DNA of 64,000 nucleotides, taken from positions 62,001-126,000 of the forward strand of contig NZ_JAJFBP010000013.1 of the NCBI RefSeq assembly GCF_020697055.1. The letters are read 5' to 3'. This document shows positions 55,354 to 63,833 of the stretch, piece by piece (within the stretch, counting starts at the first letter, position 1; every line of letters begins with the position of its first letter). The DNA is from Panacagrimonas sp. GTDB taxonomy: Bacteria > Pseudomonadota > Gammaproteobacteria > Nevskiales > Nevskiaceae. Under the pieces are notes generated by a model. That model worked only from the letters and a program-made list of their open reading frames with translations. It made no database searches and was not told the DNA's origin. A program made the position numbers and the translations under genes.

Positions 55354-56597
55354 CAGGCCGCCTGCTCCGACGGTTCGCAGTACGCCTGCCCGAACAGCAG
55401 GCGCGAACGAAACGGCAGGATGCTGGTGCGTTTCTGCATCAGCTCGAAGTACCAGGGGCCGTCCTTGACGTCGCCGTACAGCACCACGCCGACCAGGCGC
55501 GGGCCCTTCAGCACGAGGCGCTTGTAGACGCCGCGGCGCGGATCGCGGAACACGAGGTCCTGGGTCTCGGCGTCGCCGATGAAATCGCCGGCGGAGAAGA
55601 GATCGATGCCGGTGACCTTGAGCTTGGTCGAGGTCACCGATCCCGGATATCGGCGATGGCCCAGTCCCGCCAGATGCGCCGCGCAGACCTGCGCCTGTTC
55701 GTACAACGGCGCGACCAGGCCATAGGTGCTCTTGCGATGCTGGACGCACTCGCCGACCGCGTAGATCCGCGGATCGGACAGCGACTGCAGCGTGTCGTCC
55801 ACCACCAGCGCGCGTTCGCAGTGCAGGCCGGCGGCCTTGGCGAGTTCGAAGTTCGGCCGGATGCCGACCGCCATCACCACCAGGTCGGCGTCGATCACGC
55901 CGCCGTCCTTGAAGCGCAGGCCGGTCACGCGATCGCTTCCGAGGATCTCGGCGGTGTTGGCCTCGAGCAGGAATCGGATCCCACGACTTTCCAGCGCCGT
56001 CTTGAGCAGCCCGGCGGCCGGCTTGTCGAGCTGGCGCTCCATCAGGCTGTCCATCACGTGCACGACGGTGACCGTCATGCCCCGGCGCGCGAGCCCGTTC
56101 GCGGCTTCGAGTCCGAGCAGCCCGCCGCCGATGACCACGGCGTGGCGATGGTTGCGCGCGGCCTCCAGCATCGACTCGACATCGTGGATATCGCGGAACG
56201 CGATCACGCCGGGGAGCTGGTGACCCGGCACCGGGATCACGAACGGTTTGGAACCCGTGGCGAGCAGCAGCCGGTCGTACGGCACGTCGAGTCCGCTGCG
56301 CGCGTGGACCACGCGCCGCTTGCGATCGATCGCCACCACCGGATCGCCGGCGTGCAGCGTGATGCCGTTCGACGCGTACCACTCGCGCGGGTGCGTGACG
56401 ATGTCGTCGAAGCGCTTTTCGCCCGCGAGGACCGGCGACAGCAGGATGCGGTTGTAGTTGCCGTGCGGCTCGGCGCTGAACACGGTGATCTCGAAGCGCT
56501 GCGCATCCAGGCCCAGCAATTCCTCGACCGTGCGGATGCCGGCCATGCCGTTGCCGATGACGACGAGGCGCTTGCGCCGCGGTTCGGACACGCCCAC
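55353..56597 (-). CDS. nasB: FAD/NAD(P)-dependent oxidoreductase of the nitrate-reductase operon (NasB-like)
   Basis: Pyridine-nucleotide-disulfide-type flavoprotein of 414 residues, likely passing electrons from NAD(P)H to NasA. The FAD motif is VIGNGMAGIRTVEELL near 12, NAD-binding VVIGGGLLGLEAANGLARRG near 152, and the second FAD-contact IYAVGECVQHR. It resembles the N-terminal flavin domain of NirB. It ends with ATGA coupling to nasA and starts 4 bp after the nirD stop. Confidence 0.88.
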   Translation of the reverse strand: MGVSEPRRKRLVVIGNGMAGIRTVEELLGLDAQRFEITVFSAEPHGNYNRILLSPVLAGEKRFDDIVTHPREWYASNGITLHAGDPVVAIDRKRRVVHARSGLDVPYDRLLLATGSKPFVIPVPGHQLPGVIAFRDIHDVESMLEAARNHRHAVVIGGGLLGLEAANGLARRGMTVTVVHVMDSLMERQLDKPAAGLLKTALESRGIRFLLEANTAEILGSDRVTGLRFKDGGVIDADLVVMAVGIRPNFELAKAAGLHCERALVVDDTLQSLSDPRIYAVGECVQHRKSTYGLVAPLYEQAQVCAAHLAGLGHRRYPGSVTSTKLKVTGIDLFSAGDFIGDAETQDLVFRDPRRGVYKRLVLKGPRLVGVVLYGDVKDGPWYFELMQKRTSILPFRSRLLFGQAYCEPSEQAA

Positions 56598-56600
56598 GTC

Positions 56601-56954
56601 TCAGGCCTCCTTCACCAGGATCATGCCGTCCTCGGACACGCGCACCGGGTACGGCGCCACCGACCAGACGTCGTCTTCCAGGCAGCGTCCGCTGCGCAGG
56701 CAGAAGTGGTTCTTGTAGACCGGAGAGGCGACGACGATCTCGCCGGAGACGTCGCCGACGATGCCGCGCGACAGCACGTTGGCGCCGGAACGCGGATCGT
56801 GGTTGTCGATCGCGTAGATGCCCTCCTCCTCACCGGCGGGCGAGACCAGGCGAAACACCGCGACCTGCTTGTCGCCGACCTTTGCGCACACGCCGGCGTT
56901 GGGCACGATGTCGTCGAGCCGGCACACGTAGGTCCACTTGGGCGCGTGCGTCAT
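56601..56954 (-). CDS. nirD: NADH nitrite reductase small subunit
   Basis: Rieske-fold partner of NirB, 117 residues. It lacks the Rieske Cys/His ligands, as NirD does in E. coli (VYKNHFCLRSGRCLEDD is the typical segment). The ATG overlaps the nirB stop (ATGA). Confidence 0.93.
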   Translation of the reverse strand: MTHAPKWTYVCRLDDIVPNAGVCAKVGDKQVAVFRLVSPAGEEEGIYAIDNHDPRSGANVLSRGIVGDVSGEIVVASPVYKNHFCLRSGRCLEDDVWSVAPYPVRVSEDGMILVKEA

Positions 56955-59506
56955 CAGGCGTTCTCCTCGAGCTTCTTTTCCAGCCGCGACAGCGGCCGGA
57001 TCTGGCCCCGCTCGTCCACGAACTGGATGTTCTGATCCGGTTCCTGGGAGTTCACGAAGTGGCGGAAGCGCTTGAGCGTCTCCGGCGTGTTGATCGCCTT
57101 CTTCCATTCGCATTCGTAGGTGTCGACCAGCTTCTGCATCTCGATCTCGAGCTCGCCGGCGATTCCCAGCGAGTCCTCGCACACGGCCTTCTTCACGTAA
57201 TCCAGGCCGCCCTCGATGTTGTCCATCCACGTCGACGTGCGCTGCAGGCGATCGCCGGTGCGGATGTAGAGCATCAGGAAGCGATCGATGTAGCGGATCA
57301 GCGTCTCGTCATCGAGATCGGTGGCCAGCAGGTCGGCGTGGCGCGGCTTCATGCCGCCGTTGCCGCCGACGTACAGGTTCCAGCCCTTCTCGGTCGCGAT
57401 CACGCCGACGTCCTTGCCCTGCGCTTCGGCGCACTCGCGCGTGCAGCCGGAGACGGCCATCTTGATCTTGTGCGGGCTGCGCAGGCCGCGGTAGCGCTCC
57501 TCGATCCGGATCGCCATGTGCACCGAGTCCTGCACGCCGTAGCGGCACCAGGTGCTGCCCACGCAGGACTTCACGGTGCGCAGCGCCTTGCCGTACGCGT
57601 GACCGGATTCGAAACCGGCGTCGACCAGATCCTTCCAGATCAGCGGAAGCTGCTCGACGCGCGCCCCGAACAGGTCGATGCGCTGGCCGCCGGTGATCTT
57701 GGTGTACAGGTTGAAGCGCTGCGCGACGCGCCCGATGACGATCAGCTTCTCGGGCGTGATCTCGCCGCCCGGGATGCGCGGCACCACCGAGTACGTGCCG
57801 TCCTTCTGCAGGTTGGCCAGGTAGTAGTCGTTGGTGTCCTGCACGCTCTGGTGCTTGGGCTTGAGCACGTGCTCGTTCCAGGCGCTCGCCAGAATGCTGC
57901 CGACCGCCGGCTTGCAGATGTCGCAGCCGCGGCCCTTGCCGTGGGCCAGCAGCACCGCATCGAAGGTCTTGAGCTGGCCGACCTTGATCAGATGGAACAT
58001 CTCCTGGCGCGAGTGCGCGAAGTGTTCGCACAGGTGATTGAGCACCGTGACGCCGGCCTTCTTGAGTTCGGCATCCAGCACCTGCTTGACCAGCGGACCG
58101 CATCCGCCGCAGCTGGTCGCGGCCTTCGTGCACTTCTTGATCGCGCCGATCGTGGTGGCGCCTTCGCCGATGGCGCCGCACAGCGCGCCCTTGGTGACGT
58201 TGTTGCAGGAGCAGATCATCGCCGCGTCCGGCAGCAGGTCCACGCCGATGCCGCCCTTGGATCCGCCTTCGCGCGCCGGCAGGATCAGGTCTTCCGGATG
58301 CTCGGGCAGCGGGATGCGGTTGAGCGCCAGCTGCAGCAAGGATCCGTAGTCGTTGGCTTCACCCACCAGCACCGCGCCGAGCAGCGTCTTCTTGTCGCTG
58401 CTGACGACCAGCTTCTTGTAGTGGCCGGCGACCTCGTCGCTGAAAAGGTAGTTGAGCGAGCCCGGCGTGGCGCCCTGCGCATCGCCGATGCTGGCGACGT
58501 CGACGCCGAGCAGCTTGAGCCTGGTGCTCATGTCGGCACCTTCGAACGCCGGGACTCGGGACTCGGGATTCGCGACTCGTGACTGCGACAGGTGTGCGGC
58601 AACTGTCCTGGCCATGTCGTAGCCGGGCGCGACCAGGCCGAAGATCCTGCCTTCCCACAGCGCGCACTCACCGATCGCGTAGACGTTCGGATCCGAAGTG
58701 CGACAGAAGTTGTCGACCACGATGCCGCCGCGCTCGCCCATCTTCAGCCCGCCGCTGCGTGCGAGTTCGTCGCGCGGCCGGATGCCGGCGGAGAACACGA
58801 CCATGTCGGTCTCGAGCACCGAGCCGTCGGCGAACACCATCTTGTGCCGACCACCGACGCCCATGCCGGCGCCGTCGACGATCTCGGTGGTGTTCTTCTG
58901 CGTGTGGACCGTGACGCCGAGCGCCTCGATCTTGCGGCGCAGCAGCTTGCCGCCCATGTCGTCGACCTGCACCGTCATCAGGCGCGGCGCGAACTCGACC
59001 ACGTGCGTGGCAAGTCCCATGTCCTTGAGCGCCTTGGCGCACTCCAGGCCGAGCAGGCCGCCGCCGATCACGACGCCGACCCTGGACTTGGCGCCCCACT
59101 GCGTCATCGCCTCGAGGTCCTCGATCGTCCGGTACACCAGGCAACCCGGTCGATCACGACCGGGCACCGGCGGCACGAACGGATACGAGCCCGTGGCCAG
59201 CACCAGCTTGTCGTAGGCGATGCGTTCGCCGTCGGCGGTCGTCACCACCTTGCCCGCGGTGTCGATCGCCACGGCCTTGGCGTTGAGCTTGAGCGCGATG
59301 GCGGGGTTGTCGAAGAAGCCCGGCGCGACCAGCGACAGGTCCTCGGCGCTCTTGCCGCTGAAGTACTCCGACAGATGCACGCGGTCGTACGCCGGCCGCG
59401 GTTCCTCGCACAGCACCGTGATGTCCACGCCGGGCTGGTCGGCCAGCTGCTCGAGGAGCTTATGGCCCACCATTCCGTTACCCACGACGACGATCTTCAG
59501 GCTCAT
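56954..59506 (-). CDS. nirB: NADH-dependent nitrite reductase large subunit
   Basis: Reduces nitrite to ammonium in the cytoplasm. It has 850 residues, against 847 in E. coli. It carries VVGNGMVGHKLLEQL (FAD), GVVIGGGLLGLECAKAL (NAD), a BFD-like domain (CSCNNVTKG, CGGC), and the siroheme/[4Fe-4S] ligands CVGSTWC and SGCTRECAEAQGKD. A heptad-repeat insertion near residues 308-319 adds an SRVANPESRVP-type stretch. The start at 59506 has a weak SD but overlaps a leader ORF stop, so translation is probably coupled. Confidence 0.94.
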   Translation of the reverse strand: MSLKIVVVGNGMVGHKLLEQLADQPGVDITVLCEEPRPAYDRVHLSEYFSGKSAEDLSLVAPGFFDNPAIALKLNAKAVAIDTAGKVVTTADGERIAYDKLVLATGSYPFVPPVPGRDRPGCLVYRTIEDLEAMTQWGAKSRVGVVIGGGLLGLECAKALKDMGLATHVVEFAPRLMTVQVDDMGGKLLRRKIEALGVTVHTQKNTTEIVDGAGMGVGGRHKMVFADGSVLETDMVVFSAGIRPRDELARSGGLKMGERGGIVVDNFCRTSDPNVYAIGECALWEGRIFGLVAPGYDMARTVAAHLSQSRVANPESRVPAFEGADMSTRLKLLGVDVASIGDAQGATPGSLNYLFSDEVAGHYKKLVVSSDKKTLLGAVLVGEANDYGSLLQLALNRIPLPEHPEDLILPAREGGSKGGIGVDLLPDAAMICSCNNVTKGALCGAIGEGATTIGAIKKCTKAATSCGGCGPLVKQVLDAELKKAGVTVLNHLCEHFAHSRQEMFHLIKVGQLKTFDAVLLAHGKGRGCDICKPAVGSILASAWNEHVLKPKHQSVQDTNDYYLANLQKDGTYSVVPRIPGGEITPEKLIVIGRVAQRFNLYTKITGGQRIDLFGARVEQLPLIWKDLVDAGFESGHAYGKALRTVKSCVGSTWCRYGVQDSVHMAIRIEERYRGLRSPHKIKMAVSGCTRECAEAQGKDVGVIATEKGWNLYVGGNGGMKPRHADLLATDLDDETLIRYIDRFLMLYIRTGDRLQRTSTWMDNIEGGLDYVKKAVCEDSLGIAGELEIEMQKLVDTYECEWKKAINTPETLKRFRHFVNSQEPDQNIQFVDERGQIRPLSRLEKKLEENA
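58551..58585. repeat. Heptad array (GGGACTC)-type inside nirB
   Basis: Five 7-bp units: GGGACTC, GGGACTC, GGGATTC, GCGACTC, GTGACTG. They are in frame in nirB, adding a Ser/Arg/Val/Pro-rich loop near residues 308-319. The same unit appears in nasA. Confidence 0.9.
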
Positions 59507-59637
59507 ACGGACACCCGATGTGACTTGTGCCCGTCCGGCCCGGTCGAGACGACCGGGCGTTCGCCGGGGCGAATGTCCACCGGACATTCGCTTTTTCCCG
59601 GCTCACCCATTCCGTTACCGATGACGACCCGCTTCAT
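59503..59637 (-). CDS. nirB leader ORF (44 codons), translationally coupled to nirB
   Basis: It starts ATG at 59637, preceded by a strong AGGAG with 7-bp spacing, and its TGA overlaps the nirB ATG (GTATGA). Its first residues MKRVVIGNGMG repeat the nirB start (VVVGNGMVG), including 13 identical bases. The rest is Gly/Pro/Arg-rich and reads through a 10-bp hairpin. It may be a duplicated, decayed nirB start that now drives coupled translation. Confidence 0.55.
   Translation of the reverse strand: MKRVVIGNGMGEPGKSECPVDIRPGERPVVSTGPDGHKSHRVSV
59569..59591 (+). terminator. Perfect hairpin with T-run on the antisense strand of the nirB leader
   Basis: GCGAATGTCC, loop ACC, then GGACATTCGC, followed by TTTTT on the plus strand. 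On the minus strand (nirB sense) it lies inside the leader ORF without a following U-run. It could stop antisense transcription from within nirB, or act as a leader structure. Confidence 0.55.
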
Positions 59638-59711
59638 CGTGACGCTCCTAGAGGTAAATCTCGTTCTGTGTTCGGGCGCGACGTCGTGGTCGCGCTCCGT
59701 CTGCATCCGGA

Positions 59712-61064
59712 TCAGGCGGCGACCGCGTTGCGTTCGGCCACCGCTTTCTCGTACAGCGCCTGCTCGCGCGTCTTGTGCTCGGCCGAGAAGCGCACCGCGA
59801 TGGCACAGACCGCGGACAAGGTCACGAAGCCGCCGAGGATGAAAAAGCACTGCTGCGGTGTCGCCGTGGCCTTCATCAGGAAACCGGCGGCCACCGCGCC
59901 GACGTTGCCGCCCGCGCCGATGATTCCGGCCACGCCTCCGAGCGCGTTACGGTCGATGAAGGGCACCAGCGCGTAGGTCGCACCGCAGGCCATGTGCACG
60001 AAGAGGCCGAACGTGACCATCGCGATGATGGCGAACACGACGCTCTCCATCTGCGAGAACCACAGCAGGCCGAGTCCCTCGCCGAGAATCAGCCCGAACA
60101 GCAGCAGGGTGCGACCGTCCAGACCCTTCGCGCGCGCCACGCGGTCCGACACGATGCCGCCGAGCGCGCGGGCGAACAGCGCGAGCAGGCCGAAGGTTCC
60201 GGCGGCGAAGCCGGCCGCCTTCAGCGAGAGGCCGAACTTGTCGACGTAGTACATCGACGCGACGTTGTGGATGAAGATCTCGACGCCGAAGCAGGCGGCG
60301 TAGGTGACGAACAGCAACCACACGCGATAGTTGGCGCAGGCCTTCTTGAAACTCACCCAGCCGGCCTTCTTTCCGGAATCCACCATCACGCCTTTGGCGC
60401 GGAGTTCCTCGAAATTCCCCGCCGGGCAATCCTGCGTGTACTTCCAGTACAGGAAGCCCATCACCACCATCAGCACGCCCGGCACCAGCAGCGCGATGCG
60501 CCAGCCGAACGCGCTCTCGGCGCCCATCGTCAGGATCGCCGCGAGGATCAGCGGCATGATCGCCTGCGTCGCGCCACCGCCGGCGTTGCCCCAGCCCGCG
60601 GCCGCGGCGTTGGCGGTGCCCACGACATTGGGCGCGAACATCACGCTGGTGTGGTACTGGGTGATGACGAAGCTCGCGCCGATCGCGCCGATCAGCAGGC
60701 GGAAGAACAGGAAGCTTTCGTAGCTCTGCGCGGCCGCGACGCCGAAGACCGGGATCGCACCGATGAACAGCAGGCCGGTGTACGCCTTGCGCGGGCCGAA
60801 GCGGTCGCACAGCGGCCCGATGATCAGCCGCACCAGGATGGTGACGGCGACCGCCGCGATGTTGATGTTGGCGATCTGGTCCTTGGTCAGCCCGAACGCG
60901 CCCTTGATCACCGGCATCAGCGGGGCGCAGGCGAACCAGGCGAAGAAGCAGACGAAGAACGCCATCCACGTGAGGTGGAAGGCGCGCATCTGCGGCGGCG
61001 CAAGACTGAGGAGCTGGATGCGCGTCGCTTTTTCGAGCGTGGCGCCTGGCGTTGCAGCGGACAT
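59712..61064 (-). CDS. narK: NarK/NasA-family nitrate transporter (MFS)
   Basis: Polytopic nitrate/nitrite transporter of 450 residues with about 12 helices. Signature motifs are AGWGNAGGGATQAIMPLI (helix 5) and GAGGNVGAVAAGFLMK (helix 11), the two nitrate-signature glycine repeats. The start at 61064 follows GGGAGCC. It heads the nir/nas transcript and has a sigma-54 element about 80 bp upstream. Confidence 0.92.
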   Translation of the reverse strand: MSAATPGATLEKATRIQLLSLAPPQMRAFHLTWMAFFVCFFAWFACAPLMPVIKGAFGLTKDQIANINIAAVAVTILVRLIIGPLCDRFGPRKAYTGLLFIGAIPVFGVAAAQSYESFLFFRLLIGAIGASFVITQYHTSVMFAPNVVGTANAAAAGWGNAGGGATQAIMPLILAAILTMGAESAFGWRIALLVPGVLMVVMGFLYWKYTQDCPAGNFEELRAKGVMVDSGKKAGWVSFKKACANYRVWLLFVTYAACFGVEIFIHNVASMYYVDKFGLSLKAAGFAAGTFGLLALFARALGGIVSDRVARAKGLDGRTLLLFGLILGEGLGLLWFSQMESVVFAIIAMVTFGLFVHMACGATYALVPFIDRNALGGVAGIIGAGGNVGAVAAGFLMKATATPQQCFFILGGFVTLSAVCAIAVRFSAEHKTREQALYEKAVAERNAVAA

Positions 61065-61155
61065 GACGGCTCCCGGAAGAATGCTGGTGGGTCGCGGTCG
61101 CCATTGCCCGCGGATCTCGATCGCGTGATCGCCGTTAACCACGCCCCTTCGTTCG

Positions 61156-61171
61156 AGCAAGCACCATGCCG
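61156..61171 (-). promoter_or_regulatory. Sigma-54 (-24/-12) promoter upstream of narK
   Basis: Reading leftwards: CGGCATGGTGCTTGCT. The GG/GC pair is spaced exactly ten bases, and TTGCT fits the -12 box. It would start a transcript about 80 nt before narK. Confidence 0.72.
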
Positions 61172-61219
61172 ACTTCAAATGCGGAAACCGGGGCCCGCGC
61201 GCCCCGTTCCGGGACAACG

Positions 61220-61271
61220 CGACCCACCGGATGCACCTGCTTGGTGCGACGTCTGTGCATCCGGTGGGTCG
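61220..61271. promoter_or_regulatory. 17-bp inverted repeat with an NtrC-like site in the loop
   Basis: CGACCCACCGGATGCAC (61220) and its exact reverse complement (61255) form a large hairpin just after the rubredoxin remnant. At the left arm/loop border 61232-61248 lies TGCACCTGCTTGGTGCG, which matches the NtrC consensus TGCACC-N4-TGGTGCA in all but the last base. It lies about 60-90 bp upstream of the sigma-54 element, a typical NtrC position. Confidence 0.68.
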
Positions 61272-61275
61272 AGCT

Positions 61276-61413
61276 TCAGAATTCCATCAGCACGTAGTCG
61301 GACTTGGGCGCGCCGCAGGCATGCACAGCCACTCTTCGGGTACGTCCTCCCAGCGGGTGCCGGGCGCGATGTTGAACTCGGGCACGCCGAGCTCCTCGTC
61401 GTAGATCTCGCAT
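61276..61413 (-). pseudogene. Rubredoxin remnant
   Basis: The translation [20 protein letters not shown] continues to DVPEEWLC and, after a one-base shift, to [14 protein letters not shown]. This is the C-terminal three-quarters of rubredoxin. The first CxxCG is missing after the ATG, and a -1 frameshift breaks the second CxxC. A good ribosome-binding site (GGGAGG) remains. A rubredoxin beside an assimilatory nitrate/nitrite cluster is plausible as a redox partner, but this copy is broken. Confidence 0.75.
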
Positions 61414-61429
61414 CGCCTCCCGGTAAGGA

Positions 61430-62280
61430 TCAAGCCGCCCTGATCTTGAAACCCGTGGCGTATTCCACCGCCTTGTTCGGAACGAACACGCCTTGGCCAC
61501 TTCGGCGTAGAGCGCGGTCTGGTTCACCGCCTGGGCGATGCCGAGGTAGTCGATGTCGCGCTTGAGCAGTCCCCAGCGCCGGTGCTGCGTGAGGAACCAG
61601 GCGCCGTGCGAGGGGAACGGGTAGTTCACCTCGCCCTCCATGAAGAATTTCATGTAGTCCGGGTATCTGCGGCGGCGGGATGACGAGGGTCTTGACGTCC
61701 TTGATCGGATCGATGCCGTGCGCCGCGAGCCAGTAGTACAGCCACATCGCATGCGTGCCGGTCGGAAAGGTCTGCGCGAAGGTGTATTCGCAATCCTTCT
61801 TGTCCACCGCCTTCTTCAGCGATGCGCCGTCCTTGATCCCTGCGTCCGCGAGTTTCTTCGACAGCGTGATGGCCTGGCCGTTGTAGTTGATGTCCAGCAG
61901 GATCGCCATGTCCTTCTTCTGCGATCCGATGCCCAGGTGCGCGCCGTAGACCAGTCCGTACAGCACGTGCGCGGCGTCGAGCTGGCCGAGCAGCAGCTTG
62001 TCGCGAACCGCGGCCCAGCTCGCCTCCTTCGAGATGGTCACGCTGAGGCCGTACTTCTTGTACAGGCCCAGCTCACCGGCCATCACCACGCTGACGCAGT
62101 CGGTCAGCGGGATGAAACCGATGGTGAGGTCGGTCTTCTCCGGTTTGCCGAAGTCGGCCGCGTGGGCGTTGCGCAGGAAAGCCGGCGCCACGCCCCGAAC
62201 AGGGCGGCGCTGCCGGCGATCAGGGAGCGCTCGAGGAACTCGCGCCGGGTGCTGTCGAGGACATCGATGGTGTCGGTCAT
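61430..62280 (-). pseudogene. nrtA: Nitrate/bicarbonate ABC-transporter substrate-binding protein, NrtA-like, broken
   Basis: The frame starts ATG at 62280 with a Tat-type RREFLERSLIAGSAALFG. It shifts near 62189 into the main frame (APAFLRNAHAADFGKPEK, DLTIGFIPLTDCVSVVMAGE). After DVKTLVIPPPQ about 100 residues of the usual NrtA middle are missing. The tail resumes in another frame (MKFFMEGEVNYPFPSHGAW) and shifts again near 61490 ([19 protein letters not shown]). It is adjacent to a porin and the nitrate genes. No membrane or ATPase subunits are present. Confidence 0.85.
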
Positions 62281-62333
62281 GGTGATTCGGTTGGATGAAA
62301 TCGCGATCGGATGGGCAAAGGACTTGCCGAAGC

Positions 62334-63635
62334 TCAGAACTTGTATTCGGCGTAGACCCAGAACTTCTCGGTGTCGAACGGCTGCGCCGGCGTGCCCGCG
62401 GTGGGCAGGTCGTCGGCCGAGTAGTTCGCGTACTTGGCGTTGAGCACGAGGCTCTCGATCACCGTGTAGCTCGCCAGCAGGTCGATCTCGTCGCCGTATT
62501 CCAGGCCGCCGGTCTCGGATTCGAACTGGTGATAGGTGGCCGTCAATCCGACCTCGCCTAGCGTCGCGGTCGCCGACACGTAGGCGCGCTCGAGGCCCTG
62601 CACGGGCGTGATCAGGAACTGGTCCGCCCAACCCTGGTGCGCGTGCATCGTCGCCAGCGGCGTCTGGAAGCTGTACGCGGCGCCGTCGCCTTCGAGGATC
62701 TCGTAGCCCACGGTTCCCTTGAACGCGCCGTAGCCGACGCTCGCTTCGAACAGGCTGTAGTCGGCGTCGACCACGCTCGTCGAATCCTCGTAGTCCTGCT
62801 GGTCGGCGTACTCGAGCGCGTAGCCCAGCGTGAACGCCTGCACCGGGATGGCGCCCGTGATCCGTGCGCCGAAGGTCTGCGAATCGGCGAACTGTCGGGC
62901 CGATGGCGCTCCGGAAGGGATCTCGTCGAAGTCCAGCAGATAGCCGTAGGCCGTCACGACCAGCTTCTTGTCGAGCACGGCTACCTGCGCGTTGATCAGG
63001 TGCGCCTTGATGTCCAGATCGGTGCCCAGCTCCGCCGGCGAACCTGCCGGTGCGAAGTCGAAGAAGCGGAACGAGTTCACGTTGTTGAGGTAGGCGTACG
63101 TGAACGTCGTCTTCGGGATGAACGTGGACGTCAGCAGCGCGGCGTCGTACGTCATCTCGTTCTGGCGCCAGCCCAGGTTGCCGACGAAACGCTGGTTGTC
63201 GAGCAGGATGCGCTGGCGTCCGTACTTGATCTGCGTCTTGGGCAGGCCGGCGTAGCGCAGCCAGGCCTGGTTGATCTCGTCCATCTTCGCGTCGGCGATG
63301 ACCGGGTACGCGGCTCGACCGTTGTCGAAGTCGTTGTAGTCCTCGTCGTCACCGATCGAGGTCAGCCCTTCGAACTCGAGCTGCCCGTCGAACTCGTTCC
63401 ACTTGCCGGTGGTGTAGCCCAGGCGCACGCGTGCGGTCAGCGCGTCGGCCTCGTCCTCGGTCATCGGCGCCGCCAGTGGCCCGTCGATCTTCACGTGCTC
63501 GTAGCGCAGGCGCAGATCCAGGTTGGGCGTTCCACCGGCGAGGTTGAACGGAAGGTTGGAAAGCGGATCCGCCGCGTTGACAGCGACCGGTGCCAGGCAC
63601 ACGGCGGCGGCTGCGAAAATCCGGTGGCGCGTCAT
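62334..63635 (-). CDS. Outer-membrane porin (alginate-export/OprD-like barrel)
   Basis: A 433-residue porin from ATG 63635, with a signal peptide ending in VAVNAADP. A longer start at 63710 has a GGGAG ten bases upstream and cannot be excluded. Amphipathic strands fill the mature part, with acidic loops (DDEDYNDFDNGRAAYP) and an aromatic C-terminus ending EYKF, as expected for an outer-membrane barrel. It precedes the broken nrtA by 53 bp, so it may once have served nitrate uptake. Confidence 0.75.
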   Translation of the reverse strand: MTRHRIFAAAAVCLAPVAVNAADPLSNLPFNLAGGTPNLDLRLRYEHVKIDGPLAAPMTEDEADALTARVRLGYTTGKWNEFDGQLEFEGLTSIGDDEDYNDFDNGRAAYPVIADAKMDEINQAWLRYAGLPKTQIKYGRQRILLDNQRFVGNLGWRQNEMTYDAALLTSTFIPKTTFTYAYLNNVNSFRFFDFAPAGSPAELGTDLDIKAHLINAQVAVLDKKLVVTAYGYLLDFDEIPSGAPSARQFADSQTFGARITGAIPVQAFTLGYALEYADQQDYEDSTSVVDADYSLFEASVGYGAFKGTVGYEILEGDGAAYSFQTPLATMHAHQGWADQFLITPVQGLERAYVSATATLGEVGLTATYHQFESETGGLEYGDEIDLLASYTVIESLVLNAKYANYSADDLPTAGTPAQPFDTEKFWVYAEYKF

Positions 63636-63763
63636 CGCGCCGAAGTGTCCGGTCGTGGACACCGTCGCTGCTTCGAGTCGTCGTCGAGTCGAAGCTCCCG
63701 TCATCTTCATGCGTGTGGCGGCTCCCTGTTGGTTGAAGCAAAGAAAAAGTGACGGGCACAAAA

Positions 63764-63811
63764 AAAGACGCCATCCCGGCAGCCGGATTGCGGCTGGGGG
63801 ATGGCGTCTTT
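63764..63811 (-). terminator. Intrinsic terminator of the right-edge gene
   Basis: GACGCCATCCC pairs with GGGATGGCGTC (11 bp) around an inner hairpin and, on the minus strand, is followed by seven U residues. It lies about 20 bp after the stop of the partial right-edge gene. Confidence 0.85.
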
Positions 63812-63833
63812 GCCCGATGTCGTCGCTGCGGCG

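Noticed and set aside
59503..59850. Longer reverse frame extending the leader ORF upstream to 59850
   Set aside because: It enters antisense-like narK tail sequence and has no SD; the ATG at 59637 with AGGAG is better.
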